64,000 nucleotides of DNA, from contig JAUSND010000024.1 in the NCBI GenBank assembly GCA_030646295.1, positions 124,001 through 188,000 of the forward strand, in the 5' to 3' direction. The notes under the pieces are model-generated. The model saw only the letters and a list, made by a program, of their open reading frames with translations. It had not been told where the DNA came from and searched no databases. This DNA is from Moraxellaceae bacterium. Its GTDB lineage: Bacteria > Pseudomonadota > Gammaproteobacteria > Pseudomonadales > Moraxellaceae. Of the stretch, positions 1-7,289 are shown one piece after another; within the stretch, counting starts at the first letter, position 1, and each line of letters begins with the position of its first letter. Both the position numbers and the translations under genes were made by a program.

Positions 1-389
1 TTCCGGCCCGCCCAAACGACCTCCCCGAGTGGATCACCTACCACCAGACCCCGTCACAAACCGAGCTTCGTGCCATTTACAACCGGTGTTCGATATTCAT
101 TGCGCCCAGCCTTAGCGAAGGCTGGGGGCTGACGGCCTCGGAAGCCATGCAGTGCGGCGCCGCAGTTATCGCCACCCGTATCGGTGGCCATGAAGAGTTC
201 TGCATCGACATGCAGTCTGCCATCCTGTGCGAGCCCGGCAGCACTGACGCCATCAGGAATGCCGTCATTGAACTGGTTCAGAACACGGAACTACGGGAGA
301 GACTCTCACGTGATGGGCAAGCACTGATCTCCCGGTTTACCTGGCAGTCCTCCGTGGGAAAAATGATGGCTGTACTTGATGAACAATAA
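1..389 (+). CDS. Glycosyltransferase family 4, C-terminal part (cut by window edge)
   Basis: The gene enters from the left edge in the frame of base 3 and its last 128 codons are visible. The fragment carries the GT-B nucleotide-sugar site of family 4 glycosyltransferases: an SEGWGLTASEAMQCG stretch, with two glutamates seven residues apart, followed by the usual short C-terminal helices. It should be a cytoplasmic transferase adding a sugar to LPS or another surface glycan; donor and acceptor cannot be read from the fragment. The next gene starts inside its last codons, so the two are probably co-translated. Confidence 0.85.
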   Translation, partial: PARPNDLPEWITYHQTPSQTELRAIYNRCSIFIAPSLSEGWGLTASEAMQCGAAVIATRIGGHEEFCIDMQSAILCEPGSTDAIRNAVIELVQNTELRERLSRDGQALISRFTWQSSVGKMMAVLDEQ

Positions 390-1614
390 AGTCATGCTCG
401 CCGAGCCCTCCCCCCGTCAGCATCCTGTTGAATCAGCAGCAATCACGCTCGTGATTGCCGGCGCACTGGTGCTGCCACTTGAGCGTCTGCATACCTCCGG
501 CATGCTCTTGCTCACCACGTTGCTCATGGCCGTTGCCGCAGGACGCCCGTTCCTCAGTCGCACGGCCGGGCTCTACCGGCCACTGGCATTCCTGACTGCC
601 GGCATTCTGGTTGCATCCATGTTTTCCAGTTACCCCGGCAAAAGCTGGGTAGTCATCAGGAACCTTGTCCTGGCGTTTGCCACCGGAGCCCTTTTTTTCC
701 AGATTGCCGTTGAGCGCAGTGCCTCCATGGTCAAGGCAACACAAATGGCTGTATTGATGATCGTCATGGCAGCCTTTGTTGCCATCGCATCCACACCATC
801 CTTGTGGAGCAATTTCCTCAACACCAACTTCAACCAGATATCCGGCTTTGCCAACGAAAACAGCTGGGGGCTGGCCATTGCACTTGTGGCCAACACGGCA
901 CTGGTTGCCGGTTTGTTGTCCCGCTCAAGCAGACGCATCCTGTTCATTTCAATTTACATCGGACTGATTGGCTTCCTTCACGTCACCGCCATGTCACGTG
1001 GCGCCCTTCTCAGCTCCATCATTACCGGCTTGGCGCTATCTGCATTTGTTATCGCCCGGAAATCATCATGGAGAGCCTTGGTCGCCCCCTTCGCAGTGGC
1101 CATGTTCCTTGCCGGTTCAACCCTGATGACTGTTGCAGCGATTCAGCTTCACGACAATTTCGCATACTTTGACAAACTGGCGACCTACCGGCTGACGGTA
1201 TACAAGGTGAGCTGGTCTGCAATTACGGAGGCCCCTTTCTGGGGGCATGGGGCGCGTACATTCGCACTCAACATGGGGCAGGAAACATTGGCTGCCATGG
1301 GGCAGACGCTGGGCACGCCCCACAACATCCTGCTAGAGGCGCTGTACTCACTGGGCGTGATTGGCTCCATGCTCTGGGCTGTCGGCATCGGTTTTTTCTG
1401 GCGTCATCGCCCTGCGGGCAACACAGCCAGTGACGAGGACCGGACGTTTGTCCGGCTGCTGGGCTACGCCATTTTCATGCAGCTTATTTTTCACGGGATG
1501 GTAGACCTGAGCATTTTCAGCGCCTACTTCCTGACACTTCTGTTTGTCAGTGGCGGGCTGATCATGGCAAGCAACCAGCCAGTCAAGGACATATCACCCG
1601 GCGCCGCCGCATGA
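379..1614 (+). CDS. O-antigen ligase / Wzy-type polytopic membrane protein
   Basis: The 411-residue protein is almost entirely hydrophobic, with about ten to twelve predicted membrane segments. A large periplasmic loop lies in the second half and contains a histidine followed by a membrane segment (HNILLEALYSLGVIG, about residue 315), as in the Wzy_C/O-antigen ligase superfamily. Members either ligate O-antigen to the lipid A core or polymerise O-units; sequence alone does not separate WaaL from Wzy. The start is ATG at 379, inside the end of the upstream glycosyltransferase; TTG at 376 is an in-frame alternative. The next gene converges on it. Confidence 0.8.
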   Translation: MNNKVMLAEPSPRQHPVESAAITLVIAGALVLPLERLHTSGMLLLTTLLMAVAAGRPFLSRTAGLYRPLAFLTAGILVASMFSSYPGKSWVVIRNLVLAFATGALFFQIAVERSASMVKATQMAVLMIVMAAFVAIASTPSLWSNFLNTNFNQISGFANENSWGLAIALVANTALVAGLLSRSSRRILFISIYIGLIGFLHVTAMSRGALLSSIITGLALSAFVIARKSSWRALVAPFAVAMFLAGSTLMTVAAIQLHDNFAYFDKLATYRLTVYKVSWSAITEAPFWGHGARTFALNMGQETLAAMGQTLGTPHNILLEALYSLGVIGSMLWAVGIGFFWRHRPAGNTASDEDRTFVRLLGYAIFMQLIFHGMVDLSIFSAYFLTLLFVSGGLIMASNQPVKDISPGAAA

Positions 1615-1628
1615 TGTGAGCATTTCGC

Positions 1629-2435
1629 TCACCGGCGGTCTGCACCCTGCACCACACGCAGGTTCGACAATTGTGGTTTCGGCCCGTATTTGCCGACCGA
1701 CTCCCATACCCTGGCCGTAATCATCCGGACGCCATAACGAAGCGGATGCCGGATAAAAAGCCGCCAGATCAGCGACGGATACAGATAAAAGAGCTTGGCA
1801 ATGGACAGGGTCTTGATCTGTCTGGTCGTGTTGCCGGTAGGCTCCTTGTGCTTGCGATACTCAAGAATGACCTCAGGCAGGAATTGCCCGGAAAAACCCT
1901 TCGTGAAGAGCCGGATATAAAGCTCCCAGTCCTCGCGCAGCATGCGGAAGCCGTCATCATACCCGCCTACCGACAGCAGGATGTCACGCCGGATCAGGGT
2001 GGACGCGCAGATGAAGTTGGCACGAACCAGCTTGTTTCCGTCGAACGGCATGGAGGCAAACACGCCTTCCTTGCGTCCGAAATAACGCATTTGCCCGTAC
2101 ACGTACGCAACCGTCTCCGGCTGCCCCTGCAATACCGCCAGCATATGCTCAACCGCTGTCGGGACCAGACGATCATCTGCATCCAGAAACATTACATACT
2201 TGCCGGCAGCAACCGACAGCGCATTGTTTCTGGCCACACATACGCCCGAATTATTCTGCAAAAGCACTTTCACCGGATAGCGTGCAGCAATCTCCAGGCT
2301 GTTGTCGGTCGATGCGTCATCAATCACCAGCACCTCACAATCCCGGAAGGTTTGTGCCAGTGCCGACTCGATGGCCTCTGCAATATAAGCGCCATAGTTG
2401 TAGTTGGTGATGATGATGGATACCAGTGGCGTCAT
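1629..2435 (-). CDS. Glycosyltransferase family 2 (GT-A fold)
   Basis: The 268-residue protein has the classic GT2 N-terminus (VSIIITNYNYGAYIAEAI), the VIDDASTDNS loop near residue 38 and a metal-binding DAD at residues 85-87. This supports a cytoplasmic, metal-dependent transferase using a nucleotide-sugar donor. It is the last gene of a leftward cluster of surface-glycan genes. The start is ATG at 2435, preceded by AAGGAG at six bases; GTG one codon upstream would sit too close to that site. A tail after residue about 215 is basic and hydrophobic and may associate with the membrane. Acceptor unknown; LPS core or O-antigen is likely from context. Confidence 0.88.
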   Translation of the reverse strand: MTPLVSIIITNYNYGAYIAEAIESALAQTFRDCEVLVIDDASTDNSLEIAARYPVKVLLQNNSGVCVARNNALSVAAGKYVMFLDADDRLVPTAVEHMLAVLQGQPETVAYVYGQMRYFGRKEGVFASMPFDGNKLVRANFICASTLIRRDILLSVGGYDDGFRMLREDWELYIRLFTKGFSGQFLPEVILEYRKHKEPTGNTTRQIKTLSIAKLFYLYPSLIWRLFIRHPLRYGVRMITARVWESVGKYGPKPQLSNLRVVQGADRR

Positions 2436-2449
2436 CACTGACTCCTTTA

Positions 2450-3508
2450 TCAGGGCTTCAGCAGTGAGCGCAGGACATCTGCAATCACGCGATTTGAAAA
2501 ATGGGTTTCATAGGTGCGCCGTGCCGCAGCCGCGATCAGCAAAAGCTCGTCCCTGCGTGCGTGCAGGCGTTCGACCGCTGCACGGATACTGTCTTCATTA
2601 CCAGGCTCGGCCCACAGGATACCGGAAGACTCATCCGCCGTGAGTCCGGCCGGGTACGCTGGCGTACGCGCAGTAATCACCGGACGCCCCAGGGCAAGCC
2701 CCTGATACACCTTGTTGGGAATCACGCGCAGGGACTTGTCGGTAGTTCCGAAAATCCCAAGGATGGCATCCGCTGACGCAAGCCGACCCGGCAACTCCTG
2801 CAGCGGCCCCCAGCCTTCAAACGACACGCCGGGCACGCCTGCCAGAACCTGCTCACACTCGGCACGCAGCGGGCCCTCGCCAATCAAGCGCCAGCGCACC
2901 GGCTTGCCGGCGTAGGCACGAATGGCACGGGCCAGTACATCAACACCCTGCAACCCGATAAAGGTACCGAAAAACACCAGCTCCAGCGGTGCATCCACCG
3001 GCTTCTGCTGCATAGGCACAGGAGCAAACAACGCCTCCTCGGCCCCTACCGGAATCACCACCAGCTTTTCACGCGGCACGCCATGTGTTGCATGGAAATA
3101 GTCGGCGTGGCCGGCCGTATCCGCCACGAGAAAATCCGGCAGATTGAACAGCCGGCTTTCCCACGCCAGCAGACGCCGGGCCTTCGCCGAATCTGCCGGA
3201 AACTTTTGACGTTCACTCACCTGTTTGTCATACGCACTGATCAATGGATCAAACACCAGGGGAATACCATGGCGTCGGGCATAGCGAGCGGCTGCAGGCA
3301 GGTCGCGTTGACGGAAGCAAGGCACCCAGATCACATCCGGCTGCACCCCGCCGCGCACTGCATATTCAGCATCAGCCAATGGCGAGAGCAGCGGCAGAAA
3401 ACGGCTGACATCACAGCCAAGTTCACGCATGACGGATTCGACGACCCGGTTGCGCGGATAGTCCGGCCCATAGTTGCCGTAGCGCCCCCAGAAAAGTACC
3501 TGCTTCAT
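2450..3508 (-). CDS. Glycosyltransferase family 4-like (GT-B fold)
   Basis: This 352-residue protein has two Rossmann-like halves. The second half contains FEGWGPLQELPGRLASADA followed by NKVYQGLALGRPVIT, which is the donor-binding half of GT4 enzymes, although the usual E-x7-E is degenerate here. It probably transfers a hexose to a surface glycan in the cytoplasm. Its ATG overlaps the TGA of the upstream ELM1-family gene by four bases, so it is translationally coupled to that gene. The family is clear from fold motifs; substrate is not. Confidence 0.82.
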   Translation of the reverse strand: MKQVLFWGRYGNYGPDYPRNRVVESVMRELGCDVSRFLPLLSPLADAEYAVRGGVQPDVIWVPCFRQRDLPAAARYARRHGIPLVFDPLISAYDKQVSERQKFPADSAKARRLLAWESRLFNLPDFLVADTAGHADYFHATHGVPREKLVVIPVGAEEALFAPVPMQQKPVDAPLELVFFGTFIGLQGVDVLARAIRAYAGKPVRWRLIGEGPLRAECEQVLAGVPGVSFEGWGPLQELPGRLASADAILGIFGTTDKSLRVIPNKVYQGLALGRPVITARTPAYPAGLTADESSGILWAEPGNEDSIRAAVERLHARRDELLLIAAAARRTYETHFSNRVIADVLRSLLKP

Positions 3509-4491
3509 TGCGCGTCTCCCGGCAAGAGTGGCAGCAGTACGGACACGATTTCCGCCTGCACATCCGGCACCGTCGTTGCCCCTGCAGGAAACGACAGATC
3601 AGCAAGCGCCGCCACGCCACAACGCATCAGCAACCGGCGATCAACATAGGCGGCAAGTGCCGCTGCATCATTCTGGTTAGGACTGGCAACGGGAGGCGAC
3701 ACGGCAATGACAGGACGTGCGGAGTAAATGCTTTCCGCCACCATGGTCAGACTGTCCTCCGTCACGACCACAGCACAGGAAGCGGCAAGAAAATCACGCA
3801 CAACCTTGCGTGGCGCAACCGACCACCAGACTGCATCAGCCAGCACAGCAGGCGGCAGATGCTCACGCAACACGGCCTCGGCCTCAGCACCTGTCCGACG
3901 CGATGTCGTGATCAGCAGCCTGGCCTGATGGCGATCTGCCAGCTGCGCCAGAGACAGTGCAAACTGCTTCCAGTCTGCGGGCGTGAACACATAGCCGGCG
4001 CCATCACCCCCCACCAGAACGGCAATCACCTTATCCATGGTGTCGGGTACAGGCAGTGCACGTGCCAGATCACCAGGCACAGGAGGCAAGGGCAGGACAT
4101 GATTACTGGCAACGCCCAGCGGCACGACGGTAAACACACAACGATAAGCGGATGCGTCATAGCCCTTGAGCGTACCGCTGTACACATTGGCAGCGCCTGT
4201 CTGCCGGGCCAGCAGGGCATTGGCCAACAGGGTATTGGCGCCGGACGACACGATCAGCTGTGGCGATCCCGCTGGCACTTCAATGTCATAAACACGTGCC
4301 AGCCACGTCTGCGGATCCCGGACCCAGGGCAAAAGAAAGCGCCCCAGCCTTTTCCAGAAAGTGCTGCGTACGCGCAGATTGACTGTTGTCACACTGACGT
4401 TCTTGCGAGAGGCCAGGGCATCCACAATACCCTGACTCTGACTCAGGTGCCCCGGCGCACCATCACTGAGTAGCCACACCTGCACACTCAC
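3505..4491 (-). CDS. ELM1 (mitochondrial fission ELM1)-like family protein, copy A
   Basis: The 328-residue protein starts LLSDGAPGHLSQSQGI and later has SSGANTLLANALLAR and EDSLTMVAESIYSARPV, the same landmarks as the second ELM1-type gene at 5309-6229. The family is named after a plant mitochondrial protein, but bacterial members sit among LPS genes and look like GT-B-fold transferases. A glycan-transfer role here is inference. GTG at 4491 was chosen because it overlaps the TGA of the deacetylase gene (GTGA) and puts the conserved N-terminus at residue 6; a longer reading would run about 30 residues back into the deacetylase gene. Its own end overlaps the next gene by four bases. Confidence 0.78.
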   Translation of the reverse strand: MSVQVWLLSDGAPGHLSQSQGIVDALASRKNVSVTTVNLRVRSTFWKRLGRFLLPWVRDPQTWLARVYDIEVPAGSPQLIVSSGANTLLANALLARQTGAANVYSGTLKGYDASAYRCVFTVVPLGVASNHVLPLPPVPGDLARALPVPDTMDKVIAVLVGGDGAGYVFTPADWKQFALSLAQLADRHQARLLITTSRRTGAEAEAVLREHLPPAVLADAVWWSVAPRKVVRDFLAASCAVVVTEDSLTMVAESIYSARPVIAVSPPVASPNQNDAAALAAYVDRRLLMRCGVAALADLSFPAGATTVPDVQAEIVSVLLPLLPGDAQ

Positions 4492-5309
4492 TTGGTGAGC
4501 CCCCGCTTGCCGCCACGCATCCGCATAACGAATGCCAGCTGATTGTCCTTGCCACTGACCTTGATACGCTTGAGGCGACACGGGTCCGGTTTTGGCTCGC
4601 GCTGATCAATGCCATCAATGGTGGTCACCGCCGTTTCATAACCACACTCACGCACCAGCTGCACATCCTCATCGCCGAATATGCCAAAAGGATACGCAAA
4701 ACTGCGCACAGGCACACCACTCTCCTTTTCAAGCAGCTCGCGCGCCTGCATCAGCTCGTGCCGCCTGGCATCGAGTGTGGTGGTGGCCATATTGATATGT
4801 GTCAGCGTATGCGAGGCAATCTCGATGCGGCCGCTCTGTACCAGCGCACGCATTTCTTCATCAGTCAGTTTTGGCTCGCGCGCCAGCTCGCCGCTGTCAT
4901 GATGAGCCTTCTTGTGCGTTGACCAGTCGCGATCATGCCGGTCCACCACCATGTAAATGGTGGCCTTCGCATCGTATTTTTCGAGAAGGGGTAATGCATT
5001 GTTGAGGTTGTCGGCATAACCATCGTCAAAGGTGATGGCAACACTCTTTTCGGGCAGGGAATCCCACTGCCGCCACAGTTCACTCACCGTGTAAAAATGC
5101 CAGCCTTCCTTTTTCATGAACGCCAGTTGCGCCTCGAAACGTTCAGGAGCAACACGCAAGCCATTGAACGTTGCACCCTGACGATGCGGGCTCACCATGT
5201 GATACATGAGGATACGGGGGCGCCGGAAATCGACCACAGGACGCCACCAGGCGTAGCGGTGGGAAAACCAGAGCAGCCAGAGCACGGCAAGTGCTATCAG
5301 CCATCCCAT
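4488..5309 (-). CDS. Membrane-anchored polysaccharide deacetylase (NodB domain)
   Basis: The 273-residue protein has an N-terminal membrane anchor (about residues 2-18), a RPRILMYHMVS strand, the catalytic AITFDDGYADN motif near residue 92 and the metal-binding SHTLTHINM motif near residue 167. This is the D-H-H arrangement of carbohydrate esterase family 4. It should remove an N- or O-acetyl or a formyl group from a surface glycan or lipid-linked sugar, facing the periplasm or the inner-membrane surface. It lies between two ELM1-family genes and shares single-base and four-base overlaps with them, so the three are one translational unit. ATG at 5309 overlaps the preceding TGA. Confidence 0.87.
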   Translation of the reverse strand: MGWLIALAVLWLLWFSHRYAWWRPVVDFRRPRILMYHMVSPHRQGATFNGLRVAPERFEAQLAFMKKEGWHFYTVSELWRQWDSLPEKSVAITFDDGYADNLNNALPLLEKYDAKATIYMVVDRHDRDWSTHKKAHHDSGELAREPKLTDEEMRALVQSGRIEIASHTLTHINMATTTLDARRHELMQARELLEKESGVPVRSFAYPFGIFGDEDVQLVRECGYETAVTTIDGIDQREPKPDPCRLKRIKVSGKDNQLAFVMRMRGGKRGLTK

Positions 5310-6229
5310 CACTGCTCACCCTGGCGCAAGCGCTGCAGCACCTGCACCGCCACGCGTTCAGCTTCATTGAAGGACGGTGGCGAATCCAGCCCGTGCTGGC
5401 CGCTGTACCAGTCATTGAAGCGGGTCACCGCACCATCACTGACCAGACGCTGCACGCCCCGCATGACCCGGCTCTCTGCTTCTGCTGCGGGCAACTTCAG
5501 CAGTCCGACACGGCACCCTGCGGTGAGCGCCTCATAAACCATCGACACACTGTCCTCGGTGACCCATACACTTTCCGTCACCGCCAGTTTCTCCGCCAGC
5601 CAGCCGGCCGGACATGCATCCCATGCCTGGAACCGGTTGCCATAACGTTCGAACAACACCTTGCTCAGCGAGTCGGGTGTGCGGCGCGAGTCCGCAATCA
5701 CCAGTCGCGCTGCATCAGGCACTGACGCCGCAACAATCTCCAGCTGCTGCAGGACAGCCGCATCATCCCAGCCGGCATGTTTGCTCTCGCCACCCAGCAG
5801 TACCATGACCGAGCCGGCCTGCTTGATACCGGGACGCATGGGATTAAGCACGCCACGGGTAGTGATCACGCGCGGCCCCGGCGGCATGTCATCATGCTCC
5901 GGCACAATCATCAGATCGAAAAGAAACTGCGGCAGGCTCGGCTTCATCAGGACGACAGTAAACGCGCCTGTCACTCTTTTTGCCGACAGCAAACCGAAAT
6001 GGGTGGCATGCCCGGCCCCTACAACAAGATGCGGGCGCCGCTTCATGAAGCCGCCGGGAAACCGGCGCAGGAAAAGATCCAGCAAACCCACCGGCTGACT
6101 GGCAACATCAATATCAAGAACTTCGCAGGGCACAAGTGCCTGCAGTGCGCGCACCAGCCCGAGAGACTGCTGCATGTGACCAGGCTTGCCGTCGATCAGG
6201 CGCCAGATAACAAGAGGCTCGCTTGTCAT
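5309..6229 (-). CDS. ELM1-like family protein, copy B
   Basis: This 306-residue protein opens with VIWRLIDGKPGHMQQSLGL, then has a GAGHATH loop near residue 91 and TEDSVSMVYEALTAGCRVG near residue 230. The layout parallels copy A at 3505-4491, but overall identity is low, so it is a diverged paralogue rather than a recent duplication. It is the first gene of the leftward deacetylase/glycosyltransferase operon. A GT-B-like glycosyltransferase role in LPS or capsule assembly fits the neighbours; it is not proven for the family. No signal peptide is seen, so a cytoplasmic location is expected. Confidence 0.78.
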   Translation of the reverse strand: MTSEPLVIWRLIDGKPGHMQQSLGLVRALQALVPCEVLDIDVASQPVGLLDLFLRRFPGGFMKRRPHLVVGAGHATHFGLLSAKRVTGAFTVVLMKPSLPQFLFDLMIVPEHDDMPPGPRVITTRGVLNPMRPGIKQAGSVMVLLGGESKHAGWDDAAVLQQLEIVAASVPDAARLVIADSRRTPDSLSKVLFERYGNRFQAWDACPAGWLAEKLAVTESVWVTEDSVSMVYEALTAGCRVGLLKLPAAEAESRVMRGVQRLVSDGAVTRFNDWYSGQHGLDSPPSFNEAERVAVQVLQRLRQGEQ

Positions 6230-6231
6230 TC

Positions 6232-6268
6232 CCTCACCCCGGTCTTCCCCACCCGCACAGGGGTGAGG
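6232..6268. other. 9-bp hairpin between ilvE and the ELM1-deacetylase operon
   Basis: Two perfectly complementary arms, CCTCACCCC at 6232-6240 and GGGGTGAGG at 6260-6268, are separated by 19 bases. No T run follows on either strand, so this is not a textbook intrinsic terminator. It could separate ilvE from the surface-glycan operon on the leftward strand. Confidence 0.35.
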
Positions 6269-6304
6269 AAGCGGACAACAGTCCTGTTGATGTGGATACC
6301 CGGA

Positions 6305-7228
6305 TTACCTGACGGCAGTCAGCCAGTCGAGATGCTTCGGATTGCGACCCATCACGGTATCAAAGTACAACTGCTGCAGCTGTGTGGTGACCGGACCACG
6401 ACGGCCGGCACCAATCTGGCGTCCATCAAGCTCGCGGATCGGCGTCACTTCTGCCGCTGTACCGGTAAAGAAGGCCTCATCCGCGATATACACCTCATCA
6501 CGGGTAATGCGCTTCTCGACAAACCTGATGCCAAGATCATTCGCCAGCGTCAACACTGCATTACGGGTAATCCCGTTCAGGCAGGACGTCACTTCCGGCG
6601 TGTAGATCACACCATCCTTCACGATGAAAACATTTTCACCCGAACCTTCGGCAACATAACCTTCCGGGTCCAGCAACAAGGCTTCATCCGCACCGCCGGA
6701 AATTGCTTCCTGCAGGGCCAGCATGGAGTTGATGTAGTTACCGTTGGCCTTGGCACGGGTCATGGAAATGTTCACATGGTGACGCGTGTAGCTGGACGTA
6801 CGCACCTTGATGCCCAGCTCCAGCGCTTCCTTGCCCATGTAGGCGCCCCAGTTCCAGGCCGCCACAATGACATGCACCTTGAGACCGGTGGCGCGCAGGC
6901 CCATGGCCTCGGGGCCAAAAAACACCATCGGACGCAGATAGGCGGCCGGCAGGTTGTTTTCACGAACCGCGGCGCGCTGCGCCTCGTTGATCTCGTCCTT
7001 GGTGAACGGAATCTTCATGTTCATGATCTGGGCAGAATCAAACAGACGGTTTGTGTGTTCCTTCAAACGGAAAATGGATGTGCCCTTTTCCGTTTCGTAG
7101 GCACGAACACCCTCGAACACGCCCATGCCATAGTGCAGGGTATGGGTCAGTACATGGGTCTTGGCTTCACGCCAGGGCACCATTTCACCATCAAACCAGA
7201 TCACACCATCACGATCGGCCATCGACAT
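6305..7228 (-). CDS. ilvE: Branched-chain amino acid aminotransferase
   Basis: The product is a fold-type IV PLP aminotransferase of 307 residues, the usual IlvE length, interconverting Leu/Ile/Val and their 2-oxo acids with glutamate. Visible landmarks are IWFDGEMVPW at the N-terminus, a KANGNYINSML segment around residue 160 containing the PLP lysine, and EGSGENVFIVKDG near residue 200. ATG at 7228 is preferred because GGAG lies eight bases upstream; ATG at 7234 would be only two bases from it. It follows glnE on the same strand, an arrangement also known in pseudomonads, and glutamate links both functions. Confidence 0.95.
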   Translation of the reverse strand: MSMADRDGVIWFDGEMVPWREAKTHVLTHTLHYGMGVFEGVRAYETEKGTSIFRLKEHTNRLFDSAQIMNMKIPFTKDEINEAQRAAVRENNLPAAYLRPMVFFGPEAMGLRATGLKVHVIVAAWNWGAYMGKEALELGIKVRTSSYTRHHVNISMTRAKANGNYINSMLALQEAISGGADEALLLDPEGYVAEGSGENVFIVKDGVIYTPEVTSCLNGITRNAVLTLANDLGIRFVEKRITRDEVYIADEAFFTGTAAEVTPIRELDGRQIGAGRRGPVTTQLQQLYFDTVMGRNPKHLDWLTAVR

Positions 7229-7289
7229 CTTCATTTCTCCACGCGTGACAATTCAACGCGAATCGTCCGCCGCTACACGGGGTTATTCA

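Noticed and set aside
1615-1634. Six-base hairpin GTGAGC/GCTCAC between the O-antigen-ligase-type gene and GT2 gene as terminator
   Set aside because: The stem is short and no T run follows on either strand.
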